Shown: positions 9,729-18,801 of the stretch, piece by piece
Layout of the letters: the number at the start of each line of letters is the position of its first letter
Numbering within the stretch: position 1 is the stretch's first letter
Origin: Zwartia panacis
GTDB taxonomy: Bacteria > Pseudomonadota > Gammaproteobacteria > Burkholderiales > Burkholderiaceae_B
Direction: 5' to 3'
DNA length: 64,000 nucleotides
Assembly: GCF_030410395.1 (NCBI RefSeq)
Contig: NZ_JAUHHF010000001.1
Span: forward strand, 472,219-536,218
Notes under the pieces: model-generated
Database searches by the model: none
What the model was told of the DNA's origin: nothing
The model's input: only the letters and a program-made list of their open reading frames with translations
Made by a program: the position numbers and the translations under genes

Positions 9729-12038
9729 ATGACCGACAGTTCTCAACCTGGTTTGTTCGACCCGAGTGATGCGGATGCATCTTTGACACTCGGCTTATAC
9801 GCTGAGCAGGCGTATCTTGATTATGCCGTTTCCGTTGTCCGAGGGCGCGCTTTGCCCGATGTGGGGGACGGCCAAAAACCGGTGCAGCGCAGGATTTTGT
9901 ATGCCATGCAAGCCATGGGTTTGCAGTCTGGCGCCAAGCCCGTGAAATCCGCCCGCGTCGTGGGTGATGTGTTGGGTAAGTATCATCCGCATGGTGATCA
10001 GGCCGCATATGACGCGCTTGTGAGGATGGCGCAACAGTTTTCTTTGCGTTATCCCTTGATCGATGGTCAGGGTAACTTCGGCTCCCGGGACGGAGACAAC
10101 GCAGCTGCGATGCGCTACACGGAAGCCCGTCTCACGCCCTTTGCGCGATTGTTGTTAGACGAGCTTGACGAGGGAACTGTTGACTTCATTCCCAATTATG
10201 ACGGCAGTCATCAAGAACCATCGATGCTGCCCGCCCGTTTGCCTGTCATGCTCCTCAATGGCGCGTCCGGAATCGCAGTGGGTATGGCGACAGAAATCCC
10301 CGCCCACAACTTGAGAGAAGTCGCTCAGGCATGTGTTGCGTTGATTAAAAATCCCGCGCTCCCAGATCCGGATCTCTACGAGATGATCCCTGGGCCTGAC
10401 TTTGCAGGGGGCGGTCAGATCATCACGGCCGCTGCCGAAATTGCGCAGATCTATCAGACTGGGCGTGGTTCACTCAAGGCGCGTGCCCGCTGGCAGTTCG
10501 AAGAGCTGGCTCGCGGACAATGGCAGCTGGTTGTGCATGAATTGCCGCCTGGAGCCTCATGTCAAAAAGTCCTCGAGGAGATTGAGGATCTGACGAACCC
10601 CAAGGTCAAGGCTGGCAAGAAAGCACTTACGACAGAGCAGCAGCAGACCAAGGCGCAGATGTTGGCGTTGCTCGATGCCGTGCGCGACGAGTCCGGCAAG
10701 GATGCTGCCGTGCGCCTGGTGTTCGAACCTAAGACTTCGAAGATCGATCGCGAGGAATTTGTCACAACGCTGCTCGCACTAACCAGCATGGAGACTAGTG
10801 TTCCGATCAATCTTGTTTGTATCGGTACGGATCACAGGCCTCGCCAGAAAGGTTTGCGCGACGTGTTGCTCGAGTGGATCGGTTTCAGGACGAGCACGGT
10901 GTTGCGTCGCACGCGTTACCGGTTTGACAAGATCACTGACCGCATTCATGTGCTCGAAGGGCGCATGTTGGTCTACCTGAATGTGGATGAGGTCATCCAG
11001 ACGATTCGCGAGTCCGACGAGCCCCGTCCCGCCCTGATGACCCGCTTTAAATTAAGCGAGCGTCAGGCAGATGACATTCTTGATATGCGTCTGCGTCAGC
11101 TCGCACGCCTGGAGGGCATCAAAATCGAGCAAGAACTGGCCGAAAAGCGCGAAGAACAGCAAAAGCTTCAGGAACTGATCGAACAGCCTGCAGCCCTCAA
11201 AAAGCTGGTTGTTAAAGAAATCGAGGCTGATTCCAAGCTTTATGGCGATGAGCGTCGCACATTGATTCAGGTTGCTGAGCGCGCCGTCAAAGAAGTGCGT
11301 GTTCTCGATGAACCTGTGACAGTCATCGTTTCGCAGAAAGGTTGGTTAAGATCGCGTCAAGGGCATGGGCACGATGCCTCGCAATTCAATTTCAAAGCGG
11401 GCGACGGTCCATATGGCGTGTTTGAGTGTCGCAGTACGGATACTCTGATTGCTCTGGGAGATAACGGTCGCGCATACAGCGTCGCGGTTTCCGGCTTGCC
11501 ATCCGCCAGAGGCGATGGCGCGCCAGTCACATCGATGATCGATCTTGAGCCCGGTTCACACGTGGAGCATATGATTGCTGCAGCCCCCGATACCAAGTGG
11601 CTGTTAAGTACAAAACAAGGATTTGGTTTCTCGACCAAACTCTCCGATATGACAAGCCGACAGCGAGCAGGCAAGCAGTTTGTGACGCTTGAGGAAAATG
11701 ATCGTTTGCTTCGTCCGGTTCCATTATTTCCCCAGGCGACACAGGTTGCGTTTTTGACAACGCGCGGCAAATTACTGGTGATTGCGTTGGAAGAGGTCAA
11801 GAGTCTTTCCTCTGGCGGTCGTGGAACGATTCTGATGGGAATCGATGCGCCTGACACGTTGGCGCAGACGGTGCCTGTTTCAAAAGCGGGTTTACGCGTG
11901 ACAGGTATTTATAGAACCAAGCAAGTAGAAGACATTTTGAGTGGTGCTTTGCTTGAGATTTATGTCTCCAAGCGTGCCCGCAAAGGCAGACTGCTCGACG
12001 TCCGATCTAAAGAGCCGGTCCTTTCGCCCGTGCTTTAA
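9729..12038 (+). CDS. parC: DNA topoisomerase IV subunit A
   Basis: The DNA-cleaving subunit of topoisomerase IV, 769 residues. The breakage-reunion domain is intact: [17 protein letters not shown] near residue 28, the quinolone-resistance segment with [26 protein letters not shown] near residues 77-102, and the catalytic tyrosine in [11 protein letters not shown]. The coiled-coil/primary dimer region ([19 protein letters not shown]) and a C-terminal beta-pinwheel follow. The QRR-like segment reads [18 protein letters not shown], so no obvious quinolone-resistance substitution was noticed, although the relevant positions differ between species. It starts directly after the parE stop, which implies translational coupling. 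Confidence 0.97.
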   Translation: MTDSSQPGLFDPSDADASLTLGLYAEQAYLDYAVSVVRGRALPDVGDGQKPVQRRILYAMQAMGLQSGAKPVKSARVVGDVLGKYHPHGDQAAYDALVRMAQQFSLRYPLIDGQGNFGSRDGDNAAAMRYTEARLTPFARLLLDELDEGTVDFIPNYDGSHQEPSMLPARLPVMLLNGASGIAVGMATEIPAHNLREVAQACVALIKNPALPDPDLYEMIPGPDFAGGGQIITAAAEIAQIYQTGRGSLKARARWQFEELARGQWQLVVHELPPGASCQKVLEEIEDLTNPKVKAGKKALTTEQQQTKAQMLALLDAVRDESGKDAAVRLVFEPKTSKIDREEFVTTLLALTSMETSVPINLVCIGTDHRPRQKGLRDVLLEWIGFRTSTVLRRTRYRFDKITDRIHVLEGRMLVYLNVDEVIQTIRESDEPRPALMTRFKLSERQADDILDMRLRQLARLEGIKIEQELAEKREEQQKLQELIEQPAALKKLVVKEIEADSKLYGDERRTLIQVAERAVKEVRVLDEPVTVIVSQKGWLRSRQGHGHDASQFNFKAGDGPYGVFECRSTDTLIALGDNGRAYSVAVSGLPSARGDGAPVTSMIDLEPGSHVEHMIAAAPDTKWLLSTKQGFGFSTKLSDMTSRQRAGKQFVTLEENDRLLRPVPLFPQATQVAFLTTRGKLLVIALEEVKSLSSGGRGTILMGIDAPDTLAQTVPVSKAGLRVTGIYRTKQVEDILSGALLEIYVSKRARKGRLLDVRSKEPVLSPVL

Positions 12039-12099
12039 AGGATAAAATGCCGCAGGTCACGATTCACGTCTTAGATTCACGTTTTAATTAGGTATTCTC

Positions 12100-13143
12100 A
12101 TGTCGTTTCAAGTCACCATACAGCCTAGTCAGCACCAGTTTCCTGCAGACTCCGACAAAAGCGTACTGGATGCCGCGCTTGCTGCCGGGATATTACTGCC
12201 CTACAGTTGCAGGAGCGGGGCATGTTCGACGTGCAAGGCGCGTGTGGTTTCAGGTACGGTCGAGGCCGGCCACAGCGCCGAACAGATTTTGACGCCTCAA
12301 GAGATTCATGAAGGCTTTACCCTTTTGTGTCAAGCGCGGGCGACTTCGGATCTGGTGATCGAGTCCCGCGAAATTCGCCTGGCCTCCGACATTCAGGTTC
12401 GGAAATTGCCCTCCCGTGTGACCTCGATTCAGCGTCCCGCGCCTGATGTCGCCGTGTTGCAATTGCAGTTGCCCGCTACGGAGAGCTTTCGTTTTTACGC
12501 AGGTCAGTATGTGGAAATCATCCTCAAAGACGGAAAGCGTCGCAGCTATTCGATGGCCAATCCCCCGCATGCGTCTTCCGCATTGGAGCTTCACGTCCGT
12601 CACTTGCCCGGCGGTTTATTCACAGACCATGTTTTCGGTGCAGGCGCGACACAAATGAAAGAGCGCGAAATCCTGCGCATTGAGGGGCCTTTCGGCTCGT
12701 TTTTCCTGCGTGAAGACAGCGATTTGCCGATTATCATGCTCGCCAGCGGCACAGGCTTCGCACCTATCAAGTCCATCGTGGAACACATGATCCATCAAAA
12801 TATTCAACGCCCGGTTGCACTATATTGGGGCGGCCGGCGACCCGTGGATCTGTATATGGACGGTCTTGCTCGCCAATGGGCTCAGGATTTGCCTCATTTC
12901 ACTTATATTCCTGTTGTCTCTGATGCACTCCCCGAAGATGCGTGGACCGGTCGCACGGGTTTTGTGCATCGCGCCGTGATGGAGGATTTTCCTAGCCTGA
13001 TGGGGCATCAGGTCTATGCTTGCGGCGCACCCATCGTGGTGGAGTCTGCGAGGCGAGAGTTTATCGCCCAGTGCTCTTTACCGGACGATGCATTCTTTGC
13101 TGACTCTTTTACTTCCGAAGCAGATATTGCCGCAGTAAAATAG
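12100..13143 (+). CDS. 2Fe-2S ferredoxin/FAD-NAD(P)H reductase (CDP-6-deoxy-glucoseen reductase-like)
   Basis: A 347-residue electron-transfer protein. A plant-type 2Fe-2S domain occupies residues 1-90, with cysteines in YSCRSGACSTCKARV and the fourth in FTLLCQAR. A ferredoxin-reductase-like FAD domain follows (RSYSMANPP, about residues 149-157), then an NAD(P)H-binding domain (IMLASGTGFAPIKSIVEHM) and a C-terminal YACGAP. This layout is that of AscD/DdhD and of many oxygenase reductase components. In Burkholderiales such genes are often annotated as CDP-6-deoxy-delta-3,4-glucoseen reductase, but there is no sugar pathway here, so its partner is unknown. ATG start; 61 bases after parC. Confidence 0.85.
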   Translation: MSFQVTIQPSQHQFPADSDKSVLDAALAAGILLPYSCRSGACSTCKARVVSGTVEAGHSAEQILTPQEIHEGFTLLCQARATSDLVIESREIRLASDIQVRKLPSRVTSIQRPAPDVAVLQLQLPATESFRFYAGQYVEIILKDGKRRSYSMANPPHASSALELHVRHLPGGLFTDHVFGAGATQMKEREILRIEGPFGSFFLREDSDLPIIMLASGTGFAPIKSIVEHMIHQNIQRPVALYWGGRRPVDLYMDGLARQWAQDLPHFTYIPVVSDALPEDAWTGRTGFVHRAVMEDFPSLMGHQVYACGAPIVVESARREFIAQCSLPDDAFFADSFTSEADIAAVK

Positions 13144-13202
13144 GCGTTTGTACCTTGCACAAAGGTTTTGTGCATTCGAATTTTATTCTTGGGATTTCCA
13201 GC

Positions 13203-14531
13203 GTGACCTTTCTAAAACGTATTGCCGCGGTGCTCGGTGTGTCCTGTGTGTTTGCTGTGTCTGTGCAGGCCAATCCTGTCAATATCGAGGTCTGGCACAC
13301 AATGACCTCCACACATAAATCTGAATTCGAAAAAATCGCACGTCGATTCAACAACGAACAGAAAGACGTTAATGTTGTTTTAAAAGCTTTCCCAAACCAG
13401 GAAGCGCTTCGTAAAGCCGGTGAGCAAGCTGTCGCCGAAAAACGCAAGCCCAACTTGGTTCAACTGCCTGACAATCGCTCACCCGAGATGATTGCCCAGC
13501 ACAAAGACATCATTCCTTTTCATCAGCTGCTCAAACAGTATCCGATGAAAGACGCCAACTGGTTTGTTCCGCAGACAACAGGCTTTATGCGCGATAGCAA
13601 GGGCCTGTTGATGGCATTCCCATACATGGCTGAAATTCCAGTGATGTTCTACAACGTCGACGGATACAAAAAAGCAGGTCTGGACTCAAACAAGCCCGCC
13701 AGAACTTGGCCCGAATTGCAAAATCATCTGCTCGCTTTGAGAGATAAGGCGCATTACCAGTGTCCGTTTGCGACGAGCCATCAGGTCACGACCCACCTTG
13801 AAAACACAGCGCCGCTCAATGGCGCCTTGTATGTCACACCTAAAAATGGTTTGGACAACGTCAAGGGCGCTCATCTCAATCTGCTTGACGCCGTGTTCAT
13901 GCGCCATCTCTCGATTATGGTGAGCTGGAAGCGTTCGGATCTCTTCCCGCACAACAGTAATGGCACAGAGGCCGACAGCATGTTTGCGGATAATCGCTGC
14001 GCTGTGATTACAACGACCTCTGGCGCGCTGGCGCGGATCCAAGAAATGAAAGGGCTCAATTTTGGCGTCGCGCCAATGCCTTTCTATGACCAGGTTGTCA
14101 AAACTCCTGGCGCTCCTTACGTTAGTGGATCAGCCTTGTGGGCGACATCAGGTCACACCAAGGATCAAGACAAAGCAACAATGGCTTTCCTGTCCTTTTT
14201 GGCTCAGCCAGTCATTGCCTCGGCTTGGCATCAGCGTACCGGATTCCTGCCACTGACTGACGCAGCCTTCCGCACAGGTGACGCGGCCTTCTATGATCGT
14301 ATCCCCGGCGCACGTCAGCTCGTGGACAGCATGCGCAGTGTAAAGGATCCCAACAGCCGTGGGTTCCGCTTGCGTGATTACCCACGTATCGAGCCCATCC
14401 TGAGTCGCGAGTTTGATGCGGCTTTATCAGGGAACACTCCGCCTGTCGAAGCGCTGACTAAAGCCGTTGATCAAGCAAAAGTTCTTTCTCAAGACCCTCC
14501 AGGCGCAGCGCCTGCGGCCAAGCGTAGGTAA
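13203..14531 (+). CDS. ugpB: Extracellular solute-binding protein, UgpB-like
   Basis: A periplasmic ABC-type binding protein of 442 residues, close in length to E. coli UgpB (438), which binds sn-glycerol-3-phosphate and glycerophosphodiesters. Shared features include the N-terminal EVWHTM after the signal peptide, MFYNVDGYKKAGLD, TTTSGALARIQEM and the C-terminal SAWHQRTGFLPLTDAAF. The frame is open to a TTG at 13155, but GTG 13203 is preferred: it has GGGA at 13191-13194 and gives a normal signal peptide (MTFLKRIAAVLGVSCVFAVSVQA, cleaved near residue 23). No permease or ATPase gene is adjacent, so the transporter partners must be elsewhere. Ligand is inferred only. Confidence 0.8.
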   Translation: MTFLKRIAAVLGVSCVFAVSVQANPVNIEVWHTMTSTHKSEFEKIARRFNNEQKDVNVVLKAFPNQEALRKAGEQAVAEKRKPNLVQLPDNRSPEMIAQHKDIIPFHQLLKQYPMKDANWFVPQTTGFMRDSKGLLMAFPYMAEIPVMFYNVDGYKKAGLDSNKPARTWPELQNHLLALRDKAHYQCPFATSHQVTTHLENTAPLNGALYVTPKNGLDNVKGAHLNLLDAVFMRHLSIMVSWKRSDLFPHNSNGTEADSMFADNRCAVITTTSGALARIQEMKGLNFGVAPMPFYDQVVKTPGAPYVSGSALWATSGHTKDQDKATMAFLSFLAQPVIASAWHQRTGFLPLTDAAFRTGDAAFYDRIPGARQLVDSMRSVKDPNSRGFRLRDYPRIEPILSREFDAALSGNTPPVEALTKAVDQAKVLSQDPPGAAPAAKRR

Positions 14532-14550
14532 TACGCGCGGGTCATGAAAA

Positions 14551-14578
14551 AAACGGAGCCTCATGGCTCCGTTTTTTT
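14551..14578 (+). terminator. Strong intrinsic terminator after the ugpB-like gene
   Basis: AACGGAGCC, loop TCAT, GGCTCCGTT form a perfect 9-bp GC-rich stem flanked by A7 on the left and T7 on the right. It begins about 20 bases after the stop codon. The A/T flanks make it potentially bidirectional. It separates the housekeeping block from the pilus operon. Confidence 0.93.
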
Positions 14579-14671
14579 CATGGGAACGTTTTATCCATTC
14601 GTATTACATGCAATTGTTATTCGCCTGAATGAGCCCCAACATAGGCGCCCTCGAACAAATGCGATGCGAAT

Positions 14672-15472
14672 ATGTTGGCGACATGGATAGGAACGGTATT
14701 TTTAATTCTTGCGTTGTCTCTTCAAGGCTGCGGGTTTAGTCAGATCCGTCCTGGCGCAAGACCGAACAATCATCAGACGATCACGCCTTCGGGACCCCTG
14801 GATTTTTCCTGGAAACTATCTGGCGATCGTTCGGTTGCGCCAGTTCAGGTTTTTTCAGATGCAACGCATACATGGTTGCAATGGCAACCGAATCAGACAT
14901 TACCCGCTATTTTTGGGGCTGCTGGTACCGACGAACAGCTTGCGTCCTATGTGAAATCAGGGCCCTACACACGCATTGAAGGTCACTGGGTTGCCCTCGT
15001 TTTTCGCGGAGCGCACCAACAGGCGAGGGCACGTCGTGTTCAAAAAACACCAGAAACTCAAGTGTTAGTAACTGAATCTGTTTCAGTTGCTTCAGCGGCT
15101 GTCTCCACAGCTGTTCTGGAGTCCACGCCTGCTTCTAAAAAAGCTCTGCCTGCATCACCGGCAACTTTGAGCTCCCAACCGTTCTATGCCATCACACAGT
15201 CAGATAAAAATCTTCGACAAGCCTTATCAAGATGGGCAAATTTGAGCGGTTGGAAATTTCAAGCGGAACACTGGGCTGTGGATGTAGACATTCCCTTGAC
15301 TGCAACGGCTAATTTCTCGGATGAATTTGTCAGTTCAGTACGTGCGTTGATTGAGGCGACTGAATTGTCTGAACGACCTCTGCAGCCATGCTTTTACGCA
15401 AATCAAGTTTTACGGGTTGTGCCGATCACTGAGGCCTGCGATCGTACGATCGCCGAAGGAGTCCGAGCATGA
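14672..15472 (+). CDS. Type IVb pilus lipoprotein, PilL/TcpQ-like
   Basis: A 266-residue predicted outer-membrane lipoprotein and first gene of the pilus operon. The lipobox LQGC is at residues 17-20. Residues about 55-115 (PVQVFSDATHTWLQW ... GHWVALVFRGA) resemble the beta-rich module of VirB9/TrbG-type proteins. A low-complexity Ala/Ser/Thr linker follows. Residues 170-260 (SDKNLRQALSRWANLSGW ... TATANFSDEFVSSVRAL) match the TcpQ/PilL C-terminal domain, which supports secretin assembly in type IVb pili. Its stop overlaps the next start as ATGA. Naming as PilL rests on operon position and the C-terminal domain. Confidence 0.72.
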   Translation: MLATWIGTVFLILALSLQGCGFSQIRPGARPNNHQTITPSGPLDFSWKLSGDRSVAPVQVFSDATHTWLQWQPNQTLPAIFGAAGTDEQLASYVKSGPYTRIEGHWVALVFRGAHQQARARRVQKTPETQVLVTESVSVASAAVSTAVLESTPASKKALPASPATLSSQPFYAITQSDKNLRQALSRWANLSGWKFQAEHWAVDVDIPLTATANFSDEFVSSVRALIEATELSERPLQPCFYANQVLRVVPITEACDRTIAEGVRA

Positions 15473-17094
15473 GCGGATTGACTTCACATCCCTACTATTT
15501 TTGCAGAACAACTTTCGCACTTGTCATGGTTTCATCACTGGCAGCTTGCACTTTACAAAAGCGCATGCAGCAACAGGATGGTCGCGTCCAAGAAGCAAGA
15601 AGCCTGATTGATCAAACGCAGGAGAAATTTGTTTCAGCAACACGCTCGGCACAGCATCGTACCCAGGCTCAAAACGTTTCAAAGCCTTGGTTGATGGGGC
15701 GAGCCATACCTCTAGGGCGTGAGGTGACTTTGCCGATGGCTCTGCGAGCCAAAATTGACACGACACTGATGTATCGCCATGGCAAGGTTGATCTGTCCAC
15801 GCTTTCTGAGCGAATCACTCAGGCAACCGGAATTCCCGTTCGTATTAAGCCTGAAGCCTTGTTGCCAGTAGATCATTTCTTGCCGCGCTTAAGTACAGCA
15901 ACAGCCCAGACACCGTTGACGACATTGACACAAGCAGAGTTTCCGATGGGGGCACGTCCCTTGCCAGAGGTGTTGGATATCCTGACCAGGCGTTTGGGTG
16001 TGCAGTGGCGGTATCACGACAGGGCACTTGAGTTTTATCGAACCGAAACGCGAGTATTTGACGTGCGCGCACTCACTTTATCCGCACAGACGGACGCTCG
16101 GCTTGGCCGGACCGCGAACAGCAAGACAGGAGGATTCGATAATTCTTCTCGCACATCGTTAATCGCCTCAGATCAGCACGTTTTACTTGCCATTAAGCAA
16201 AGGCTTGAACCATTTTTGACACGGGCTGCGATTATCGCTGCGCAACCTGGCGCCTCAACCTCAATTGTGGTGACTGATACACCAGAGGTGTTGGCCGAAA
16301 TTTCCCGTTATCTGGAAAGGGAAAATCGAGTCTTAACCAGACGTGTCCGATTGATATTCGAAGAGATCACGCTTGTCACGCATCAGGACGCAGAGTTTGG
16401 TTTGGATTGGGACTCGCTCTGGGAGCAAGGTAAGATGACTGCCTCTCTTTCCAGCACACTCTCCGGAGCGCCGATTGCAGGTGCCAAGGCAATGCTCAGC
16501 GGCGCGCCCAATCATGCGATACGCAGTCAGGCGGTATTGCGTGCACTGTCCAAATATGGAACGGTGTTGCGACATGTGACGATCCCTGTTCTGACTTTGA
16601 ATCGCAGGCCGGTCACGCATGCGGTCAGAACAACTTTTTCATACATTGATCAAGTCAAGTCGACTCAAAACGCAGAGTCAAATTTTGCCGCATCACGATC
16701 TGGATCGAGTTCGGTGTCTGTGAGTCAGAAAGAAGAGACCGTTGGCGCATTTCTCACTCTCGTTCCGGATGCCCAGGAAAACGGACAAGTGTTGTTATCC
16801 GTTGCGTATGACAATACGGTTGCTCAGCCGTTGAAGTCAGTTGTTGTGGGAGATCCCAGTAGTCGTCTGCAAATTCAACAAATCACCATTGATGGTCATG
16901 GAACCGTTCAGCAGATCGCGCTGCAGAACGGACAACCAATGTTGATCTCTGGTTTTGATTCCAAGCAGGATGAGTCAGATCGTGCACGCTTGACGCCGGA
17001 TGCGCCTCTCGCCCTGGGCGGTTCGGATCGCGCTAAACAGGCTCGAACGGCAACTCTGATCATGGTGACAGCCCAAGTGGAAGAGGGAATATGA
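15469..17094 (+). CDS. pilN: Type IVb pilus secretin (PilN family lipoprotein)
   Basis: The outer-membrane channel through which the pilus exits. The protein has 541 residues with a lipobox LAAC at residues 24-27, as in R64 PilN and other lipoprotein secretins. N-terminal N-domain-like sequence (TLSERITQATGIPVRI, near 110) is followed by STN/N1-like parts (TRVFDVRAL; TSIVVTDTPEVLAEISRYL) and the C-terminal secretin domain (RRVRLIFEEITLVTHQDAEFG to NGQPMLISGF). It starts with an ATGA overlap on the previous gene and ends with one on pilO. The length and lipobox agree with the family. Confidence 0.9.
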   Translation: MSGLTSHPYYFCRTTFALVMVSSLAACTLQKRMQQQDGRVQEARSLIDQTQEKFVSATRSAQHRTQAQNVSKPWLMGRAIPLGREVTLPMALRAKIDTTLMYRHGKVDLSTLSERITQATGIPVRIKPEALLPVDHFLPRLSTATAQTPLTTLTQAEFPMGARPLPEVLDILTRRLGVQWRYHDRALEFYRTETRVFDVRALTLSAQTDARLGRTANSKTGGFDNSSRTSLIASDQHVLLAIKQRLEPFLTRAAIIAAQPGASTSIVVTDTPEVLAEISRYLERENRVLTRRVRLIFEEITLVTHQDAEFGLDWDSLWEQGKMTASLSSTLSGAPIAGAKAMLSGAPNHAIRSQAVLRALSKYGTVLRHVTIPVLTLNRRPVTHAVRTTFSYIDQVKSTQNAESNFAASRSGSSSVSVSQKEETVGAFLTLVPDAQENGQVLLSVAYDNTVAQPLKSVVVGDPSSRLQIQQITIDGHGTVQQIALQNGQPMLISGFDSKQDESDRARLTPDAPLALGGSDRAKQARTATLIMVTAQVEEGI

Positions 17095-18419
17095 GCATGC
17101 CCGGTGATCTTGGGCTCGCGGATCAATCTGGCACATTGTTATGGTCACGTGCAGATGGGGTTGAAGTTGTTTTTGGTCTGGATTGGTCCCCTTTGGTTGG
17201 CGGGGAGCCTAGTGTGCTTGGTCGGCGACGTGCTCGAGCATTGCGAGCGACCCATTATCTAGTCATGGGTGACCTCGCAGCCGTCGTTGGGTGCGGTGTT
17301 GTGCCAAAACGAAATCGTCAAGATCAACATAAAAATCGCGTCTCAGGAAGACGCTTACATGCAGCTGCAGCAATGTTTGCCTCGGCGCACTCGGAGGGCG
17401 TGATTGCTGCTGTTTATGCGATGGCACCGAGAGGCTATTGGCTTGTTGCAGTCAATGCAGGTTTGATTCTGGCGCAGACTGACAGATGGTATGCCGAGCG
17501 AGAGGAGGTCGATTCAGTACTTTTCGCTCTCAAAGCACGTTTTCCGAGTATGCACATCATGAAAACAGATGTGTTGGATGAAGAAAGTCCTCCTGAGTGG
17601 ATGGCCCGTCATTCAAGTATCCGGACGCAACTTCAGAGTCTTGTCCACCCCGTTTGGAAACGGACGCGTCTGATGAGTTTGATGCTCGTAGTCGGAGTCG
17701 TTGTTTGGATCATGATGGATCGCGGCTCAGATCGTCCGGCTGAATTGCCACAAGAACAGCCAGATATGCTTTGGCGTCAAATTTATGCTGACTTCAGCAG
17801 AAATCATCCCGTTCATCATCCTGATCAAATATTCAAGGTTGTGAGCACTTGGCATCAGGCGCCTTTAAATCCTGGTGGCTGGAAACTTAAGCAGATTATG
17901 TGTGAGCCCATGGCGATGGACTGGTATTGCGCGGCGCGCTATCAGCGTCGCAAGATGCTTGCACTGAGTGAAAAATTAGATGCAGTCAAGCCGCAAGGTT
18001 GGACGGCAGAATTTATTGACCTTGATCACGGAATATTACGATGGCAGGTGCTGGCCGCGGCAAGCGCGTTCGAACCTGTTCCCGCCTCAATCCCCATGAA
18101 GGAATGGATCAGTTATTTGCAAAGTATGACACCTGTTTTTGAAGCGATTCAAATCGGAACAGGTACTTCAGTTTCGTTTGCTGCACCCGTCGGGCGTCAA
18201 GGAATGATTTTGGAGCGTCCTCCATTTATCAAACCTCTCAAGCGAAGAACAATTTCAATCAAGGGCCCCATGCGATCAATTTCCACTCTACGTGGACTGA
18301 CTATTCCTGTGCGATGGCGGGGTCTTCAGCTCGATATCGGGCAGTCAACAGGTCAAGGCATTCGTCGAAGTGAGTTAACAGTGAGCTTAACTGGAGAGAT
18401 TTTTGAGATTTCTGAATAA
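17091..18419 (+). CDS. pilO: Type IVb pilus accessory protein PilO (PilO2 family)
   Basis: A 442-residue protein with a soluble N-terminal half (about residues 1-190), one membrane segment (LMSLMLVVGVVVWIMM, about 193-208) and a periplasmic C-terminal half. This layout is that of R64 PilO, an inner-membrane assembly protein that links the cytoplasmic platform to the secretin. The N-terminal half has an actin-like-accessory look (RGYWLVAVNAGLIL) in the PilO2 family. The start overlaps the pilN stop (ATGA). Its last 17 bases overlap the start of pilP. Assignment is by family look and fixed operon position. Confidence 0.8.
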   Translation: MSMPGDLGLADQSGTLLWSRADGVEVVFGLDWSPLVGGEPSVLGRRRARALRATHYLVMGDLAAVVGCGVVPKRNRQDQHKNRVSGRRLHAAAAMFASAHSEGVIAAVYAMAPRGYWLVAVNAGLILAQTDRWYAEREEVDSVLFALKARFPSMHIMKTDVLDEESPPEWMARHSSIRTQLQSLVHPVWKRTRLMSLMLVVGVVVWIMMDRGSDRPAELPQEQPDMLWRQIYADFSRNHPVHHPDQIFKVVSTWHQAPLNPGGWKLKQIMCEPMAMDWYCAARYQRRKMLALSEKLDAVKPQGWTAEFIDLDHGILRWQVLAAASAFEPVPASIPMKEWISYLQSMTPVFEAIQIGTGTSVSFAAPVGRQGMILERPPFIKPLKRRTISIKGPMRSISTLRGLTIPVRWRGLQLDIGQSTGQGIRRSELTVSLTGEIFEISE

Positions 18420-18801
18420 ATATGCTGCCCCATTGATATTGCTCGGTATGTCGCATTGTGCTGTTGCCCAGGAGCCTGCAGTGGTTGAGGAGCTTTTGCA
18501 GTTGGATACACAGGCCGCATTACATGCCGCTCGTCAAAACTTGATCGGATCGATGACTGTCCCGGGTCCGGTGACAAGTCTCAGCTCAGAAAATATGTTG
18601 CTGGCGATCTATGGAGTTGGTCAATCGCTGACTGCGGAGGTATTGCTTGAGACAGAAAAGCATGTATTTAAAAATCTCCGCAAAAAAGCGGTTCTGGGTC
18701 GATCTGCTCTTTATACCCTGGAGCGTATTACTCCACCTTGCGTTCATTTGAAAAAGTCGGAGCAAACGGAGACTTTATGCTTGGGGCAGCGGGTTCAATG
18801 A
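18403..18801 (+). CDS. pilP: Type IVb pilus biogenesis protein PilP-like
   Basis: A small 132-residue exported protein. A signal peptide (MRFLNKYAAPLILLGMSHCAVA) precedes a mature domain of about 110 residues, ending with two cysteines (CVHLKK..ETLCLG) that could form a disulfide. The start is TTG at 18403, supported by GGAG at 18393-18396; the codon lies inside the end of pilO. Size, export signal and position between pilO and pilQ match R64 PilP. Sequence similarity to any named protein could not be shown by eye, so the name is mostly positional. Confidence 0.65.
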   Translation: MRFLNKYAAPLILLGMSHCAVAQEPAVVEELLQLDTQAALHAARQNLIGSMTVPGPVTSLSSENMLLAIYGVGQSLTAEVLLETEKHVFKNLRKKAVLGRSALYTLERITPPCVHLKKSEQTETLCLGQRVQ

